From Cryptomeria japonica (lineage: Eukaryota; Streptophyta; Pinopsida; Cupressales; Cupressaceae), in the NCBI RefSeq assembly GCF_030272615.1, contig NC_081412.1, positions 105,264,796 through 105,328,795 on the forward strand: a stretch of 64,000 bases of DNA, written 5' to 3'. The notes below the pieces were generated by a model, which did no database searches, was not told where the DNA came from, and worked only from the letters and a program-made list of their open reading frames with translations. Shown one piece after another: positions 45,371-55,942 of this stretch. The position numbers and the translations under genes were made by a program. Each line of letters starts with the position of its first letter. Positions within the stretch are counted from its first letter, which is position 1.

Positions 45371-46529
45371 ATGGAAAATCTGATGAAGCAACTTGAAGGA
45401 GCTCTTACTGACTATTATGTAGAGAAGTTGAAAAATATCAAATTAGAAGATGATTTAAAAGCAGCTCAGGACATTATTCAGGCACTTCAAGAAAATCTTA
45501 CTATTACAAGAAACAAGAGAAGAGAACTTTATGAAAAATTGCAAAATGAAAATGATGAAAAGGAATCACCAAATGATATGATAAGTAAATTGAAACGAAG
45601 AGATCATGACAACAAAAAATGAAATGCAAGATATGACTATGAGATTTTGCAAAGAGACTGAGGACAGAAAGAGGAATGAAGAAGAATTGACCAGAAGACT
45701 AAGTGATGCAGCAAATGAGAACACAAGACTTAGCTATGAAAATGATATGTTGAAGACAGATTTGATGCATACTCAAAATGACTCGAATGAACTAATGAGA
45801 CAAAAAGAGATCTTGGAAAGGGAATTGGAAACTGCAAATCAACACAAAGAAAAACTCAAGAAAAGCTCAGAAGAACTTGGTACCTTATTGAAGAATCAAA
45901 AACCCAAAGGTGACACTTCTGGAGTTGGATTTGAACTTGGAGAAAGCTCTGATACTGCAAATACCTAGGATCAAAGCAAACCGGTAAGACCCTCTAAAAC
46001 TTACAAATTCAATGGAAAATGCTTTAACTGTAATAAATATGGTCATAGGGCAAATGAATGTAGATCTAGGAATTATTAGAACATCAATCCTCCCACTGGT
46101 CAATGCACCAAATGCAACAAAATTGGTCATAACTCTAAAAATTGCAAAATGAATGTAAGATGTTATGTTTGTGGAAGATTTGGTCATTTATCAAATAAAT
46201 GCAAAACACAAACTGGCATAGGTTATGGGAAAGCTATTCAGAAAAATAATGTAATTTGTTATGCATGTAACAAGATTAGTCATATTGCTAAATTCTATAG
46301 AAGTAAAGGTACATCGGTAGATAACAAAAGTACTAGCTTGAAAGGTAAAGAAAAGGTTGAAGAGGTTAAGAAAGAATTTTCAAAGCAATGGATTAGGAAA
46401 GGTGATCTAAATATTGGGGTTACTCCTCTAGTGGTAGAACCAACAAATGCTTCACCGGTAGGACAATATGATGCTCCATCGGTAAGACAGAGCAATGCTC
46501 CACCGACAAGATGTTCTTCATCAAATTAA
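45371..46529 (+). pseudogene. NAin ORF1: coiled-coil protein with four CCHC knuckles
   Basis: ATG at 45371 (MENLMKQLEGAL...). The first 190 residues form a long coiled coil (KLEDDLKAAQDIIQALQENL; RQKEILERELETANQHKEKL). Four knuckles follow: 46020-46061 (CFNCNKYGHRANEC), 46104-46145 (CTKCNKIGHNSKNC), 46161-46202 (CYVCGRFGHLSNKC) and 46257-46298 (CYACNKISHIAKFY, last Cys lost). One frameshift near 45610 and stops at about 45967 and 46078 break it. Copia gag proteins normally have one knuckle and a capsid domain; here there are four knuckles and no recognised capsid. Confidence 0.78.
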
Positions 46530-46835
46530 AGAAAATTATCTTGAGGGTTTGGCAATTTAATGACACATGTGCTATTATTCCCTTGGTTAGAGAAAAGAAG
46601 TTTAAAATCCTTCATTACCGGCAAATAAAGTTGAGTTAATACATTGTCGGCAAAAAATTAATGTGGTAGGTGGTAGAAAAGACTTTATAAAATAAGGTTT
46701 TTGGCTCCATTTCATTTCACCGTGAATTCAAACCTTCAGAGAGCGCGAAGATTTCTGAGCTAAGGCATTCTGAGAAAAGAGGCAAAGCACTTCAACAATC
46801 AATCCATCCAAAGGTAGAAAAAGGTATTTATCATC
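46530..46835 (+). other. NAin spacer between ORF1 and ORF2
   Basis: This is non-coding. It ends in a start context ATCATCATGG for ORF2. The 46690-46830 part reads like a 5' leader (ATAAAATAAGG near 46690, then a purine-rich stretch), so ORF2 might have its own transcript or be reached by splicing. No motif proves it. Confidence 0.45.
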
Positions 46836-49800
46836 ATGGCATCCTCCTCTGTACCTGAATTCATAGCAAACCCTATAGTAGTCGAGGTTATAAAATGACC
46901 TAGGCCCGTGTTTGAGCTAGTTCCCAAGGTAGCTAAGAAAGATGACAACACTGGTGCCTTTTCCCAAATTCCAAAGGGTGTTGTTTATGCAGAAGACCCT
47001 AGAATGTATATTCATTGTAACATAGAAGAATTAGGTGATGAAGAAATCAAAAACATGTATAAATCTGTTATATATGACAATGCCAGAAATGTGAAACTTG
47101 AACATAAAATTGTTGAAACCCTAGGATTCACTGAAATCCTTTGCATTCCTGAATTTCCCAAGGAAGTGGTTAGGATAGTTCTAAGCAGGGTACATGGATC
47201 ATTCTTTTGGCTTGATTCAGTTCACAAAATTACTAAGGTAGTTGTGAAAGCAGTAACAGGGTTACCTTCCACCGGTACCAGACCCGACAAAACCAAGAAG
47301 GTCTCCAATGACCTAGTAATGAAATTAACTGGTGCAACATCCGACAAAAGATCATTGAGGGTTAATGATGTGACCGATACAAATGTGAGATTCATTAGCA
47401 TGATTTTAGGTTACAAAGAAACTCATGCAAATAGGCTTAACTCTGTTTCCAGTTTATGCATAAAGAGTGCTCATGACATGTTTAAGGACAATGTGAAAAT
47501 TGATATCTGTGAATGGTTAAAAGATGAGTTAATTGACAACTTAGCAAAAATCAAGAAGGATAAGAAAGGAACCTTTAGATTTGGAAATTTGCTTGTATGC
47601 TTCATGCTACATATAACCAAACAGGCTCCCGGTATAGGCAACAAGGATTTTGGATTTGACATACTGATAGGAAAACAATTGTTTGACTTGTTCAACAACA
47701 TGGGTGAAAACAAAGAAAAGAATATTCATGAGTATTTTCAAGCACTAAAGGTCAAAATGAATAAGAGGATCAGACTATCATAGGAAATCATCAACAAATA
47801 TAAGGATGATATATGTTTTGTAATAAAAAAGGATGAGATCTGGATGGAAGCAGTCATCCCAAGAACAATCTAGGTTACAGAAATGGGGTATGAAACAGAT
47901 GACCACATAGTGGAAACTTATGCCAAAGCACTTCTGGAAGCCCCTAATGAACCAAAGGAAGAAGTATTTGGTAGTGCTGAGCACATTGAAAGTCAAATTC
48001 AATCTAAAAAGAGAGTAAAGAAAGTTGAGGCACCTGTGAGGAAAGGAAGCAGGCAAGCAAAAGCCTTAAAAGATGATGTACTAAAGAAAACCGGCATAAC
48101 AAAAGAAGAGTTGGCAGCCCAATAGCCTGAAACTCATCTATCACCAGTAGATACCTCCTCAGAAGGAGATATGCAACAACTTTCAAAAGAGTTTTTAGGA
48201 AAAGAGACCCCTCACTGGTATCCACTCCTTCACCTAGAAGGACAAGACAGAAGCAACAAGCTGTAAGGTCTCCAGTCAAGAAAGCCACACCTAAGAAAAA
48301 GCTGACCCCCAAAAGGAAGAAGAAGACAGACACTGACTTGGCCCCTTTTGACATATTACTAAATGAAATCACAGGGGAAGGTAAATTGAAAAACATAGGG
48401 AAAATCTATGACACCCTATCAGAAGATGAGAAAGGACAAGTTGATGAAAGTGTTATACTACACATGGACATGTATAAAAGTTTTTGATGCAAGTCCTAAA
48501 TGAAATTTCTAATGAATTATATAAAAGACTTGAGGCCAGAAGGCAAGGAATAATTGAGTTGGATTAGAAAATTAAAATAGGAAAATTACTTGCAGTATAC
48601 CCAGTCAACTCACCTAAGGAAATTGATGATTTGATAGCTTAGGCCAACTGGACAGTCTTTTCCACCGCACACCGACAAATATCATTAATGGTAGGTAGAG
48701 TTACTGAAGTTTCAACTGAAACAAAAGATGGTTGGGATATATTCTTGATTGAAAAAGAAAAACAAGAAGAATATATGAATCCCAAGCCCATTCTGGTATA
48801 TCAAAAGGACAAAGGGAAAGGTAAAGTTGGTGGACCGCCAAGTATCAAGATTAGAGACAACTTACCCCCACCTCCTTTAAATACTCCACCGGTAAAAACA
48901 ACTATAAAAGATCAACTAGCAGTTGAGAGCATGGACACTGAGGATAACAATCCTAATCCTGAAGTCCTATATACTGTAAATGTTGATACTCAAAAAATCA
49001 ACATAGTGGTAGATAAGGATACCACAGATAAATTTGATAATAAAGAGCAACTAGCAATAGGAAACCAAGAGCAACCGGTAGTAGATTTAGAGAAAAAGAT
49101 GGAATCTGGAACACAAACAGAGCAACCAACAGAGCTAAAGGCTCCAGAATAGATGCCACTGGTAAGAAAAGATGCAAAGAAAATTGTGCTTAAAGAGATG
49201 GAGACACAAACAGACCTACCAGAGGTCAATACCAGCATGGTCCCTTCCACCGACACTCAGTTTACTGGGTCACCATCAAATGTAACAGAGGTATTGCTTG
49301 ATTCTATCAAGAAAATAACTGATTATAGCTCACAAGCCTATAAAACAATAGATGATTCAATTCCAGTTTTGAAATTAATAGCTCCGAATTGTAATATAGC
49401 CAACAAAGATTCTTTAGGCCAGTTGGATACACTTTGTAAATATATTTCTAGAAATTTTGAGCAAACAAAGGTAGAAACTGTAAAGGAAAGTGTAGAAAAA
49501 GAGAAACAAAAATTCTTTGAGGAAGGAATAAAGAAGTGTAACAGGGAATTTGACACACTTCTACCAAAACTGTGCAATTTATTGAAAGAGTACAAAATTC
49601 AGTATAAAGACACCTATAAGATAAACTTTTTGACCACGGATGTAGACAAAAAGATGAGCAAGGTACAGGAAGAGATCAATAAACTTGCTGATAATTTTGT
49701 TAACTCACCCAATACATTATCAGTTTTTGAGGAAAAGATAACAAATTTTGAGGAAGAATTGCTCAAATTAGAAAGAGAAAAAGAGAAAATAATAAACAAG

Positions 49801-50037
49801 GAAAAAATTTTGAAATCTAAACTAAGTCCAAGATTGGACTATTTAGCATCTCTGCATAAGGAAATCTCAGAGGCACTAACACAGGGTAGCAAAACACCGG
49901 CAAAGCACTTGCAGCATCTCACCAGTATAGTACACAGAACTGAGATAGCAATAAAGGAGAGCAAGAAGTTTATGGATGGTATAAACTTAATTTTGGGAGA
50001 TATTCTTCAACTAATAACTACCCAACTACAAGGTTGA
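46836..50037 (+). pseudogene. NAin ORF2: unknown protein of about 1070 residues
   Basis: ATG at 46836 (MASSSVPEFIANP...). A globular N-terminal part (46908-47783, stop-free) has SQIPKGVVYAED, VVRIVLSRVHGSFFWLDSVH, VSNDLVMKLTGATSD, RFISMILGYKETHANRLNSV and FRFGNLLVCFMLHITKQAPG. A basic Lys-rich middle (48000-48340) and an acidic linker follow, then a long coiled coil (49153-50037: EEKITNFEEELLKLEREKEK). Breaks are few: a TGA near 46896, TAG at 47781 and 49150, and a shift near 48190. It replaces pol in position. I recall similar unnamed plant sequences, but know no function. Confidence 0.75.
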
Positions 50038-50241
50038 GGTTATGAATTGGTACAACTACAAATCTACTAACCTTTGTCATTGATGCCAAAGGGGGAGTAG
50101 TAGATGAGAAAATTCAAAACAAAGGGATCACATGCTCAAGGGGAGCCCTCATATTTTTGGTAACATTTTTTGGTATACACATTTTTGGATATCTTTTTGA
50201 AATTTCTCATGAGTGTTGCCATCAATGCCAAAGGGGGAGAT
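50038..50241 (+). other. NAin 3' region with two polypurine tracts
   Basis: GCCAAAGGGGGAG occurs near 50087 and again, as CCAAAGGGGGAGA, directly before the LTR (50228-50240). The second is in the canonical position. The first is preceded by the same 'attgatg' words, suggesting a duplicated 3' end. Confidence 0.7.
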
Positions 50242-51197
50242 TGTTGGCATATGGACACTCCAATGAGACATTGTGTGTGATTGAAGGTTTTGTCATTGAT
50301 GGCAACCTTGCAATCCTATGGCACCGGCAAGACATTATACTAGCAAAGAATTACATAGGCAACCTTGCAATCCTATGGCACTGGCAAGACATTATACCGG
50401 CAAAGCATTACTCAGGCAACCTTGCAATCCTATGGCACCGGCAAGACATTATACCGGCAAAGCATTACTCAAATAGAACAGTGCTCCGACATCAACAAAA
50501 TCAATCTACATCGGCATTGGCACAGAAGATGTACACCGGCATAGAAGATGTACACCGACACAAAAGGAAATATGTATACCGGCACAGAGGCCGACTAGAT
50601 TTCTGATATGTAATATTTTGTTTATCATTGTAAGCCAACTTGGAAAATTGTAAAATGACTCTTGTATATAAAAGAGGTCATTGTAGGCATTTGTAATATA
50701 TGGATAGAATGCAATTAATAAATTATAAGGCAGACCTAATGTGCAAATTGTAGGTCAAGGGTATATGTAAAGAACAGAGCAAGAACCGGTACTGAATCTA
50801 GCATTGAAGATGCTATTGTAAAGCAGTACAGAATATTGGATTTGTGTAAATCCTCATTGTAAGTCAATGTGACTTCTTATTGAGTAGTGAGCTCTAGGCA
50901 GTTGGCCTTCCTGCATGTGCAGGCCCCTATTGTAAGTAATATTCTCTTATTGGCCAGTAAGTTAATATTATGGGTCACAAATCCCACCGAGGTTTTTCCC
51001 ACACTGGGTTTCCTCATTAAACATCTTGTGTTGTGGTGTTCTTTTCATGTGGATGCTTTTGATTTTGTTATTTGCATTAATTCTTGCATACCGGTATACT
51101 ATTACTTTATATTCTGCACATTTAGTTTTAAGAAAATTTCATAACTGATCAGATACTGATTCACCCCCCCCTCTCAGTATCTATGGGAACCCTAAGA
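50242..51197 (+). repeat. NAin 3' LTR
   Basis: A 956-base partner of 44345-45299, with the 57-base triplet at 50301-50471 and TATA at 50665. It is less decayed at CCGG sites than the 5' copy in the first 370 bases. The terminal CA is changed to GA. Confidence 0.92.
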
Positions 51198-51202
51198 GAT
51201 GT

Positions 51203-52560
51203 TACTTAGGATACACCATCAAAAGAAATAGAATAGGAGAAGCAGGCAGAATAGGTAGAAAAGTAAAAGGAAGCAGAGGACGAAAAGGAGGAAGTAAAGA
51301 AGCAAGCGGAAAAGAAGAAAGTAGAGGAGGATAAAGAAGAAGAGAAGAGAAAAGAAGCAGAGAAGGAGAAAAAGAAGGATGAAGAGGAGAAGAAGAAAAA
51401 GGAAGAGGAGAAGAAGAAGAAGGATGAAGAGGAGAAGAAGAAAAAGGAAGAGGAGAAGAAGAAGAAGGATGAAGAGGAGAAGAAGAAAAAGGAAGAGGAG
51501 AAGCAGAAGGATGAAGAGGAGAAGAAGAAAAAGGAAAAGGAGAAGAAGAAGAAGGATGAAGAGGAGAAGAGGAAGAAGGAAGAGGAGTAGAAGAAAAAGG
51601 ACGAAGAAGAAGAGAAGCATAGGAAAGAAGAGGAAAAGAAAAAGATAGAAGAAGAAAAACACAAAGAAAGAAGAAGCAGCAAAAAGCACTCAGATGGAGA
51701 CTCCAAAGGCAACTGACAGTCGAGCCAAACCAGCTGACCTCACCAGTCCCATTAACCTCAAGTTTGCAAACAAAATGGAGCTGTTACAAAGCATTAAGGT
51801 TGCTCAAGAATGCCTTGAAGTGTTAAGGAGGAAAATGAAGCAAGATGTGATCCAAGCTGCAGTGGACACTCTTACCGGTTTGTTACCGAGCACAAACCTC
51901 CCTGATATCAATTCATCATTTGCATAATTAAAGCTCCTATGCACTATAGTGGATGATCAGGTACAGAGCCTAGAAGAGGTAGCAGAGGAAAATGCCAAGA
52001 AAGAGCATCAAAAAGCTCTCAACATTGCCCTAGTGAAGAAGTTAAATGAGCTCCGATCTGATCTGCAAAAAGCACAAAAAGACATAGGGAATGCTCTGGA
52101 TGAGGGGAATCTACTTCTGAGTAAGATTTGCCAACCCCATCTCTTCTGTGATGATGTGCTTGTACAAAAGAAATAGATACAAACTGACTTGCAGCTATAT
52201 ATGAGCACCTTCAAGCCACCATATGACTCTTTTACAACTTATGGGCAAACCATTCACCAGTTTCATATTCAGTCTACCAAAATAGAGTTGGAAATCAGCA
52301 ACCGGACTCAAGATTTGCAGGAACTCCAACTGGTTCTACTCCCACAACTGCAGATACTTTAGAAATGTTATCTCAATCTGGATGCCTTAACGGTGACTCA
52401 AGAGATGAGCACAATTGACACCATGGAAGAGCAGGTTTCCCAGATGCAGACAGAGAAAGAAGTGGCTACCTCCCTACTTGAGTCCTAGTCCTTATCTATG
52501 AAACAATTTTTGTAGGACTTCAAATCAGTTTTTGACAAGTTTTATTCTTTATTGTCATAA
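51203..52560 (+). pseudogene. NAout ORF2, C-terminal coiled-coil part
   Basis: This continues ORF2 after NAin. A Lys/Glu region (51240-51670) is encoded by 45-base repeats and reads DEEEKKKKEEEKKKK. It is followed after a frameshift near 51670 by METPKATDSRAKPADLTSPI (51694) and coiled-coil segments (VDDQVQSLEEVAEENAKKEH, ELRSDLQKAQKDIGNALDEG). Stops include TAG in the repeat (51589), TAA at 51925, and TAG near 52174, 52361, 52486 and 52513. The final stop is at about 52558. NAin ORF2 has the same coiled-coil end but no such repeat. Confidence 0.7.
51379..51600 (+). repeat. Five 45-base purine-only tandem units
   Basis: Units start at 51379, 51424, 51469 (42 bases), 51511 and 51556. Each is nearly all A and G, beginning ATGAAGAGGAGAAG. 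In the coding frame they give a 15-residue Glu/Lys heptad-like repeat. The Arg-rich plus-strand ORF and the Phe/Ser-rich and Leu/Phe-rich minus-strand ORFs here are frame shadows. Confidence 0.85.
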
Positions 52561-52829
52561 ACTCTTATTCTTTTAATAGTAATAAAATAGGGGTTGGTCT
52601 ATAATATTTTGTTGTCATTGTTGGCAAAGGGGGAGAAGTATAAATTTTAAATGTTTTGAATGTATACTTTTATGTTATTTCTGTTAAGAAGCATTATACA
52701 TTGTGTTTTCTGCAAAAGGGATAGTGCATATGCTTAGGGGGAGTAATTTTAATTATGGCATATTTTTGTTGTAAAACACTTAGATGTCAAAATTTCCTAA
52801 GTGTTGCCATCAATGCCAAAGGGGGAGAT
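52561..52829 (+). other. NAout 3' region with repeated polypurine tracts
   Basis: GGCAAAGGGGGAGAAG lies near 52624, TTAGGGGGAGTAA near 52735, and CCAAAGGGGGAGA directly before the LTR (52816-52828). Only the last is in the canonical place. The gap is otherwise AT-rich and non-coding. Confidence 0.75.
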
Positions 52830-53965
52830 TGTTGGTATTTTTTATGATTATGTTGTGATTGTCATTGATGGACACACACTTGCATTGCGATCACTTTAGT
52901 ATGTATAAGCTAAAGCTCAACTGGTACTTGTTCCAATCGGTATGATGCATTATAGTCCTTAGACTATTGGTGTTTTATAGAAAGTGATTACCGATCTGAA
53001 GCGATATGTAGACCCCAAGTGGTTCAAGGATCTCAAGCAGTACAAAGGATCAAAGTGGCAAAACACATATTTCCCAGTCTTCATTTTGTCAAACCGGCAA
53101 CCGGTATTTTGCTTAAACCAGTATTTTGTATGAACCGGTAATACTCTGTGATGAGTTACCAACCGGAATTTTGTAATGAGTTACCATCCACCGATTGTTT
53201 GACGGTGCTGACACTTCAATGGTGCTTTTTGTGTCATGCTACAAAATATGTCTAGATGCATTGAACCTAGGAAATTGTATTGTAATCCTATTGGACCGAC
53301 ATGAAATCAGATTCCTTTAAAAGGACATCATGTCTAGGGTTTTAGGTTGCTGCTAGGGTTTAAGGTGGTTGATGAGTTAGAGAGAGTATGAATGTGTAGA
53401 AGACTGAAGTAATGCTGGAATGCATTAGGAATGAGTTATCAAGGATCTAACCAAGCAATCTGTGCTATTAGCTAGATCACTCACTTGTTGATTACTCACA
53501 TCTTTGACAAGTCTAAAGCCCTTAATCGGGTAGGCCCAAAAGCCTATTGTAAATCCTCTAACAAGGTGGTTCACATTTGTGGATCTAAAATCCTCTAGCA
53601 AGGTAGTCTTTAATCGGACTTATCTCCTAACAAAGATTGAGATTCCTAACAGGATCTGTTCTGGTAAAGAACATTGTATGACCTTAACCGATCTGACCTT
53701 AACCGGTCTGGTTCCTATTCTGCAGATAGTTACTTGTGAGTTCCATCTCACTGTGGTTTTTTCCCATTTGGGTTTCCATGTCAAAATCTCCTATGTTATG
53801 GTGTTTGTGCTTCTATGGGTGAATGCATTATTTGCTATTTAGTTTGCATGTGTGCTAACCAGTTTCTCTGCTAAACTGTTTTACCAGTTTACTGTTATTC
53901 TAGCAAAGTGTTTAAGTACATAGAATTGTGGCATACTAATTCACCCCCCCTCTTAGTATTCATCA
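52830..53965 (+). repeat. NAout 3' LTR
   Basis: A 1136-base partner of 39861-40984, ending TTCATCA directly before CCATC. It has a short duplication 'cttaaccgatctgac/cttaaccggtctgg' near 53690 absent from the 5' LTR. Confidence 0.9.
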
Positions 53966-53970
53966 CCATC

Positions 53971-54447
53971 ATCTTCCTAAAGATCTTGAATCTTTCAAAT
54001 TCTTGTGACTTATCTTGCAGGAAGGTGACCCATATTATTCTTGAGTAGTCATCAATAAAGAGCACAAAGTATCTTTCTCCTACAAGTGCTCTTGTCCTAG
54101 TTGGACCACATAGATCTGTATGCACAATTTTGAGTGGTCTTGAGGTGTTGTGCTCTTTTGTCCTGGAGCTCACCTTATTTTTCTTACCTTTCACACATTC
54201 ATCACAAAATGTGCTTACCGGTTTGATGATGGGTGGAATATTCCTCACACACCCCTTTCTTCTTACTACAACTAGGTTATCAAAGTTTATGTGGCCTTAT
54301 CTTCGGTGCCACAACCAAATTTCATCTATTTGTCCTAACATACATTGGGACTCATAACATTCCTTCATGTTATAAACATTGCCATCTGTTCTCTTTCCTT
54401 TTGCTACAATTTGATCGGTACTATCTTTCTTTATCTGGCAACTGGTT
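53971..54447 (-). pseudogene. Cop2 gag-pre-integrase and integrase N-terminal half
   Basis: On the minus strand: QIDEIWLWHRR, GHINFDNLVVVRRKG, CDECVKGKKNKVSSRTKEH, HTDLCGP (first catalytic Asp), YFVLFIDDYSRIIWVTFLQD. It then breaks at NAout and continues at 39855. It is cut at 54447 by Cop3, so Cop2 gag, protease and 5' LTR must lie beyond the right edge of the window. Confidence 0.85.
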
Positions 54448-55872
54448 TGTTGGCATTTGCATGAAGATTGCATTAATGATATGTTATGTTGTCATTGATG
54501 TCAATTAAAATGGTAATGATAGTAATGATATTAATGATGTTGATGATATCTTTGTTATTATTGATATTGTCTTATAACCAGTAGGAAGAGATTTGTGAAG
54601 GTTATTGTAAACTGGTATGTAACCTTTTGAGTTGAACTAGTAATTGGAGTAAAAGCTTAAACCCTTTCTATGTTATGTAACCGGTAAACCCTACCAGTTA
54701 TTTTTGTTAAACCCTAACCGATTAAGGTTGTCGAATTGGTTATGTTGATTTGAGGGGTAAATATGGTGACACGTCAGGTCATTGTACAAAGACAAGTTCA
54801 AAATGTTTTGGTGCATTTGTTTGTCTAGGGAATGAACAAAATGTATTTGCATCTAATGCAAAGCATGTGATGAGTTACTGAGCTCGATGAAGTGGTAATC
54901 AAGGAGCGGTTGAGGTTTTATTGATTGATGTGATGAGATTTATATGAAATCCAGTGGTCATGCTTGTACTGACTTGTTTATAATCTCGATGATGAGAGGA
55001 TTAGATTTTTGTTGTTTTACCAACCTAATTTATTTGTATTTAAGTTTGATGAAGTTGTTTTATTTAAGAGTTGGCAAGAGTTGGCAGAAATTAGTTGAGT
55101 GTGTGTTTGCCAAACCAGAGAATGAGTTTGTAGTTTCAGTAAAGGTGGATAGAAGCTTAAATGGATCTGATCAAGCAAATTTAGTGCTATTCAGACAGAT
55201 CAAGAAACTCCTGTTGTTTTCTAACAATTACAACAAAATTGAAATCCCCTAACTAGGTAAGCTCTAACAAGCTTGGTTAGTTATTAAATCCTCTAACAAG
55301 GTGGTCCATTAGATTGGATTCTCAAATCCTCTATTGAGGTTACTCCTTACAGGGTATTTACTTCTAACAAGGCATTTATAGTCAATCCCTTAACCAGGTG
55401 ATTCCTAACAAGATCAGTTCTTGACAAGACTTTTGTAAAAGCTTTAACAGGCTAGGCTCCTAATAGGGCGAACTTCAGAAGAGTTCAAATATTTTCTTGT
55501 GAGTCTCATCTCACCGTGGTTTTTACCTATTTGGGTTTTCCACATATAAATACTTGTTTCATGTGGTTAATGTTTTGTGGTTATGATCTTATTGTTGATT
55601 TGATTAACTATTTCTGATAAGACATGATAACCAAAAGCATTAAAGTAGTGAAGCATTTGGATGTTTACAAGTTAAATGTTGTTTACTGTTAAGTTGCTAT
55701 AGCAGTCAACTAGGATTCTTATGAGTATTGATCTTGACAGTGGTATTTCATTGATAAGATTACTTTGCATGTTTGAGTTCAAGTTTGGAAGTTCGTATCA
55801 GTTTTTCTAGTTACTAATTCACCCCCCCCTCTCAGTAATCTACTGGATACTTATTCTTTCGTCATACCATCA
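54448..55872 (+). repeat. Cop3 5' LTR
   Basis: It has the CACCGTGGTTTTTACC motif (55513), ACCCCCCCCTCTCAGTA near 55822 and the end CATACCATCA. It belongs to the same family as LTR-L (3058-8979). The first 250 bases are rich in 'aatgatatt' words. Confidence 0.85.
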
Positions 55873-55874
55873 AT

Positions 55875-55886
55875 TGGCATTAGAGC
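55875..55886 (+). other. Cop3 primer-binding site
   Basis: TGGCATTAGAGC, two bases after the LTR. It differs from TGGTATCAGAGC at two positions (T to C and C to T). Confidence 0.8.
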
Positions 55887-55942
55887 AATTCAGGTCCTCT
55901 GAGGGCTAAGCCTAACAACTTGAGGGAAAGATTTTCTAGATC

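Larger units (their letters stand above)
44345..51197 (+). mobile_element. NAin: second non-autonomous element, inside NAout ORF2
   Basis: It spans 6853 bases. LTRs are 955 and 956 bases, starting TGTTGGCATATGG and ending CCCTAACA (5') or CCCTAAGA (3'). Target copies are AATGT (44340-44344) and GATGT (51198-51202). Removing it restores the ORF2 reading GENV/T of NAout. It has the same architecture as NAout: initiator-Met-type primer site, ORF1 with coiled coil and four knuckles, ORF2 of about 1070 codons, repeated purine tracts, and no pol. Confidence 0.9.
39861..53965 (+). mobile_element. NAout: non-autonomous copia-LTR element with novel proteins
   Basis: It spans 14,105 bases including NAin, or about 7.2 kb without it. 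LTRs are 1124 and 1136 bases, starting TGTTGG and ending TTCATCA. The perfect target duplication is CCATC (39856-39860 and 53966-53970). It has an initiator-Met primer site and a CCAAAGGGGGAGA purine tract. The inside encodes a coiled-coil/CCHC protein and a second long unknown protein. Integrase, RT and RNase H are absent. Its insertion split the integrase gene of Cop2. Confidence 0.9.

Noticed and set aside
42747-50037. ORF2 of the NA elements as a captured host gene
   Set aside because: It occurs in two independent elements at the same place relative to LTR and purine tracts, so it is part of the element family. No intron remnant was seen.
51206-51712. Minus-strand Phe/Ser- and Leu/Phe-rich ORFs and the plus-strand Arg/Lys-rich ORF at 51379
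   Set aside because: Frame shadows of a purine-only repeat; the Glu/Lys frame connects to ORF2 on both sides.
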